From NCBI GenBank assembly GCA_021797295.1, contig JAKAAA010000055.1, positions 1 through 7,318 on the forward strand: DNA of 7,318 nt. The letters run 5' to 3'. The first letter of the stretch is position 1. Each line of letters begins with the position of its first letter. The DNA comes from Thermoplasmata archaeon (GTDB lineage: Archaea > Thermoplasmatota > Thermoplasmata > Thermoplasmatales > Thermoplasmataceae). This document shows positions 5,811 to 7,318 of this stretch, one piece after another. Both the position numbers and the translations under genes were made by a program. Below the pieces are notes generated by a model that did no database searches, was not told where the DNA came from, and saw only the letters and a list, made by a program, of their open reading frames with translations.

Positions 5811-6194
5811 TTAATTTATTCCCTGGTTATTCTGGGACCTTGTTGATTCTTCATATCTTTTCTGGATTGCCTGCTCCAGTTCCTTGTATTTATCTTCAAG
5901 TGATTTCTGCTGGTTCTCCAGTGTTTTTAATCTCATCTGGCTCAGCTCGCGCTGTTCATCCAGGTCAGATATTAATTTTTCCTTATCATCAATTTTATAA
6001 ATAACAGGTCCAACATTTTTGTATACGGGAACATCTTTTTCTATGCCGTTCAATTCTTTCAATGTTTTTTCCAGTTCTTTTACCTTCATGTCCAGCTGGT
6101 ATCTCTGGCTGGCTATCTGTTCTATCTGTGCCTGCATGTCCTGTGCCTGCTTTATCTGGTTCTGCAAATATGCATTTAAATTGGGTTCTACCAT
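5811..6194 (-). CDS. pfdB: prefoldin subunit beta
   Basis: This 127-residue protein has the prefoldin beta pattern: an N-terminal coiled-coil helix (about 8-52, rich in Gln and Glu, e.g. NQIKQAQDMQAQIEQIASQR), a central beta-hairpin region with VPVYKNVGPVIYKID (55-69), and a C-terminal coiled-coil helix (about 70-115). Archaeal prefoldin is a hexamer of two alpha and four beta subunits. Its coiled-coil tips capture unfolded proteins and pass them to the group II chaperonin (thermosome) in the cytoplasm. The ATG (6194-6192) lies inside the end of pcc1, whose TAG is at 6190-6188, a 7-nt overlap. A strong Shine-Dalgarno sequence precedes it. The ATG at 6198 is in another frame. Translation is therefore likely coupled to pcc1. 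Confidence 0.93.
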   Translation of the reverse strand: MVEPNLNAYLQNQIKQAQDMQAQIEQIASQRYQLDMKVKELEKTLKELNGIEKDVPVYKNVGPVIYKIDDKEKLISDLDEQRELSQMRLKTLENQQKSLEDKYKELEQAIQKRYEESTRSQNNQGIN

Positions 6195-6421
6195 ACATCT
6201 TCCTCCATTATTTTTTTTGTTACGTTCAATACCCGGGTAATTGAAGAAACACTGGCCCTTAATGATGAGGCATCGGGTGCATCTATAATTATATAGATAT
6301 TTGATGCGTCTTCTTCCAGACTAACTTTAGACCTTCCGAAGGTTTCTGTAACCTCCGGTTTTATTGCCTCCAGGTACTTCAAATACTCTGATTTTTTCAG
6401 GGTAAGCTTAACCTTGAACAT
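6188..6421 (-). CDS. pcc1: KEOPS complex subunit Pcc1
   Basis: This 77-residue protein matches the small Pcc1 family, a beta-alpha-beta-beta-alpha fold that forms the dimerisation core of KEOPS. KEOPS (Kae1, Bud32, Cgi121, Pcc1) makes the t6A modification at A37 of ANN-decoding tRNAs. Visible features are a short N-terminal strand (FKVKLTL), helix, the IYIIIDAPDASSLRASVSSITRVLNV segment (about 47-67) typical of the family, and a short C-terminal helix. pcc1 next to pfdB is, from recall, a common archaeal arrangement, often with rpl37ae and rpoP upstream; those two are not in the window, and a CruF-like gene stands there instead. A TATA box sits directly after the CruF-like stop codon. The gene overlaps pfdB by 7 nt. 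Confidence 0.88.
   Translation of the reverse strand: MFKVKLTLKKSEYLKYLEAIKPEVTETFGRSKVSLEEDASNIYIIIDAPDASSLRASVSSITRVLNVTKKIMEEDVW
6201..6206 (-). promoter_or_regulatory. Shine-Dalgarno sequence of pfdB
   Basis: The minus strand reads GGAGGA inside the last codons of pcc1; the GGAGG core ends 7 nt before the pfdB ATG at 6194. It is the only strong Shine-Dalgarno sequence found before a gene in this window, and it fixes the pfdB start in place of the out-of-frame ATG at 6198. Confidence 0.8.
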
Positions 6422-6443
6422 TCAAATTCATTATATGATATTA

Positions 6444-6451
6444 TTATATAA
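6444..6451 (-). promoter_or_regulatory. TATA box of the pcc1-pfdB pair
   Basis: The minus strand reads TTATATAA, centred 26.5 bp before the pcc1 ATG at 6421 and directly after the stop codon (TAG, 6454-6452) of the CruF-like gene. Transcription from here would give leaderless pcc1 with pfdB as second cistron. Confidence 0.6.
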
Positions 6452-7192
6452 CTATTTGTTAGGAAAATTAACAGGTCCGGATGGAGTTTTATTCAGTCTC
6501 CCATGATTCCATGCTATGTATCCTGTGGCAAATATGATAGTGAAAATAATAGATGAGATAATTGCAGGAAGATAGAGCGTAACCACAACATCTTCAATAC
6601 ACTGGAAGTAGCCGAGAACAGTATAAAATATCAGCCCATTAATATCTAAGTTATCTTCTTTTTTTATCAAAATATAAAGTACAGAATAAATAAAAATGGA
6701 TGTTATGAGCCACCCCATAAAATTTGTCAATGGAACTCTGAAATATGCGCCTGGAACAGCCCAGCGCCAGAGATGTCTTGAGAATCTCGGATCGAAGGAT
6801 ATGTCCAGAGCCACAAGCAAAATAGCAGGAATCAATATACGACCTCTGGTAGCCAGTGAGGAGAAATAAAGAAGTGAGGACCAGAGAAATGGCACAGCAA
6901 CAGGAACCGCAAAAATTTCAGGACCCAGAATATGAGAATAGGAATATTTTCCAAAGGGAATTCCAGTATGGACTCCAATAATTTCAATAATAAGGGATAA
7001 TGAATATGACACAGAGAAAAAAATAGCAGTATATTTTACGCCCTTAAGCCTTATTGAATGAAAAAAATAAAATGGTATAAATACTATTTCCGCCGCAACT
7101 GAAAGTTCATAGTCATGGGTAAATAGATATATCACCAGCATCAAGGAGCCAAATATAATGTATCCATAGGCTACCTTCCATTCTATTTTCAT
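6452..7192 (-). CDS. cruF: CruF-like carotenoid biosynthesis membrane protein (DUF422)
   Basis: This 246-residue protein has about six to seven hydrophobic segments (roughly 10-25, 33-48, 55-75, 92-115, 118-133, 155-176, 185-226) and no signal peptide beyond the first helix. It matches the carotenoid biosynthesis protein family (CruF, PF04240). The key motifs are IIEIIGVHTGIPFGKYSYS (68-86), PVAVPFLW (97-104), and DISFDPRFSRHLWRW...AYFRVPLTNFMGW (130-161). In CruF relatives such conserved Glu, Asp, Asn and Trp positions lie at the membrane surface. Known members include the haloarchaeal bisanhydrobacterioruberin hydratase, which adds water to C50 carotenoid ends, and bacterial 1',2'-hydratases. 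Here hydratase activity is inferred from family only. No other carotenoid gene is in the window. The last 15 residues (233-246) are a soluble tail. The TATA box lies 24.5 bp upstream of the ATG. The ATG at 7199-7197 is out of frame. Confidence 0.78.
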   Translation of the reverse strand: MKIEWKVAYGYIIFGSLMLVIYLFTHDYELSVAAEIVFIPFYFFHSIRLKGVKYTAIFFSVSYSLSLIIEIIGVHTGIPFGKYSYSHILGPEIFAVPVAVPFLWSSLLYFSSLATRGRILIPAILLVALDISFDPRFSRHLWRWAVPGAYFRVPLTNFMGWLITSIFIYSVLYILIKKEDNLDINGLIFYTVLGYFQCIEDVVVTLYLPAIISSIIFTIIFATGYIAWNHGRLNKTPSGPVNFPNK

Positions 7193-7212
7193 CGCTCATT
7201 AATTGCAATAAA

Positions 7213-7220
7213 TTATTATA
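7213..7220 (-). promoter_or_regulatory. TATA box of the CruF-like gene
   Basis: The minus strand reads TATAATAA, centred 24.5 bp before the ATG at 7192. There is no convincing Shine-Dalgarno sequence, so this too looks leaderless. The rest of 7193-7318 holds no gene I can support, only an AT-rich stretch with a possible TATA-like TTTAAATA at 7311-7318 on the window edge. Confidence 0.5.
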
Positions 7221-7318
7221 CAGTTACCGTTGGATATATGATAGTGAAAATACAAAAAATAAAAACAGCCATTGGAAATTACAGGCAAAAGACTATTTTT
7301 AATATTGCTATTTAAATA

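Noticed and set aside
889..7192. Possible mobile element, CRISPR or defence system
   Set aside because: No transposase, integrase, terminal repeats, repeat-spacer array or toxin-antitoxin pair is visible; the genes are housekeeping families.
7238..7315. 25-codon plus-strand ORF at the window end
   Set aside because: It is lysine- and isoleucine-rich AT-driven sequence with no motif and no clear promoter.
7263..7318. Short minus-strand reading with a hydrophobic MAVFIFCIFTIIYP start upstream of the CruF-like gene
   Set aside because: Only 18 codons before a stop; its likeness to the CruF-like tail follows from the shared 17-bp repeat, so it is not supported as a gene.

Overview
This is an AT-rich archaeal window and most likely comes from a member of the Thermoplasmatales (Ferroplasma/Picrophilus/Thermoplasma-like); the order-level placement is inference. 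The archaeal assignment rests on the gene set: a beta-CASP nuclease of the aCPSF2 type, an archaeal FAD synthetase (RibL), prefoldin beta, the KEOPS subunit Pcc1, a CruF-like carotenoid protein and a CXC-tailed MTA phosphorylase. It is also supported by TATA boxes centred about 20-28 bp upstream of most start codons, which implies mostly leaderless mRNAs.

Layout. Positions 11-85 (minus) hold a tRNA-Arg(UCU). It diverges from a plus-strand gene (177-887) for a protein with an unrecognised N-terminal region and a C-terminal J domain. That gene converges, with a 1-nt gap, on a three-gene minus-strand run: a stand-alone asparagine-synthase-like ATP-pyrophosphatase domain (3671-2943), MTA phosphorylase (2898-2125) and the beta-CASP nuclease (2118-889). 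A 127-bp divergent promoter region (3672-3798) separates this run from a plus-strand 500-residue TPR protein (3799-5301) and ribL (5385-5804). ribL converges, with a 6-nt gap, on a minus-strand pair, pcc1 and pfdB (6421-5811), which overlap by 7 nt. Upstream of that pair, on the same strand, is a CruF/DUF422-type membrane protein (7192-6452). The last 126 bases hold its promoter and no convincing gene.

How the genes fit together. Most are informational or housekeeping genes: tRNA-Arg, RNA processing, KEOPS tRNA modification (t6A), prefoldin and J-domain proteostasis, MTA salvage, FAD synthesis, and one C50-carotenoid-type membrane enzyme. No mobile element, CRISPR array, toxin-antitoxin pair or defence cassette is visible, and I do not see a new multi-gene system. 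The points most worth a second look are the J-domain protein with an unassigned N-terminal region, the AsnB-like protein without a glutaminase domain, the tRNA with C55 and a U-U mismatch, the intergenic region at 3672-3798 with a palindrome and a possible 20-codon ORF, and the leaderless pattern with a single strong Shine-Dalgarno exception at pfdB.
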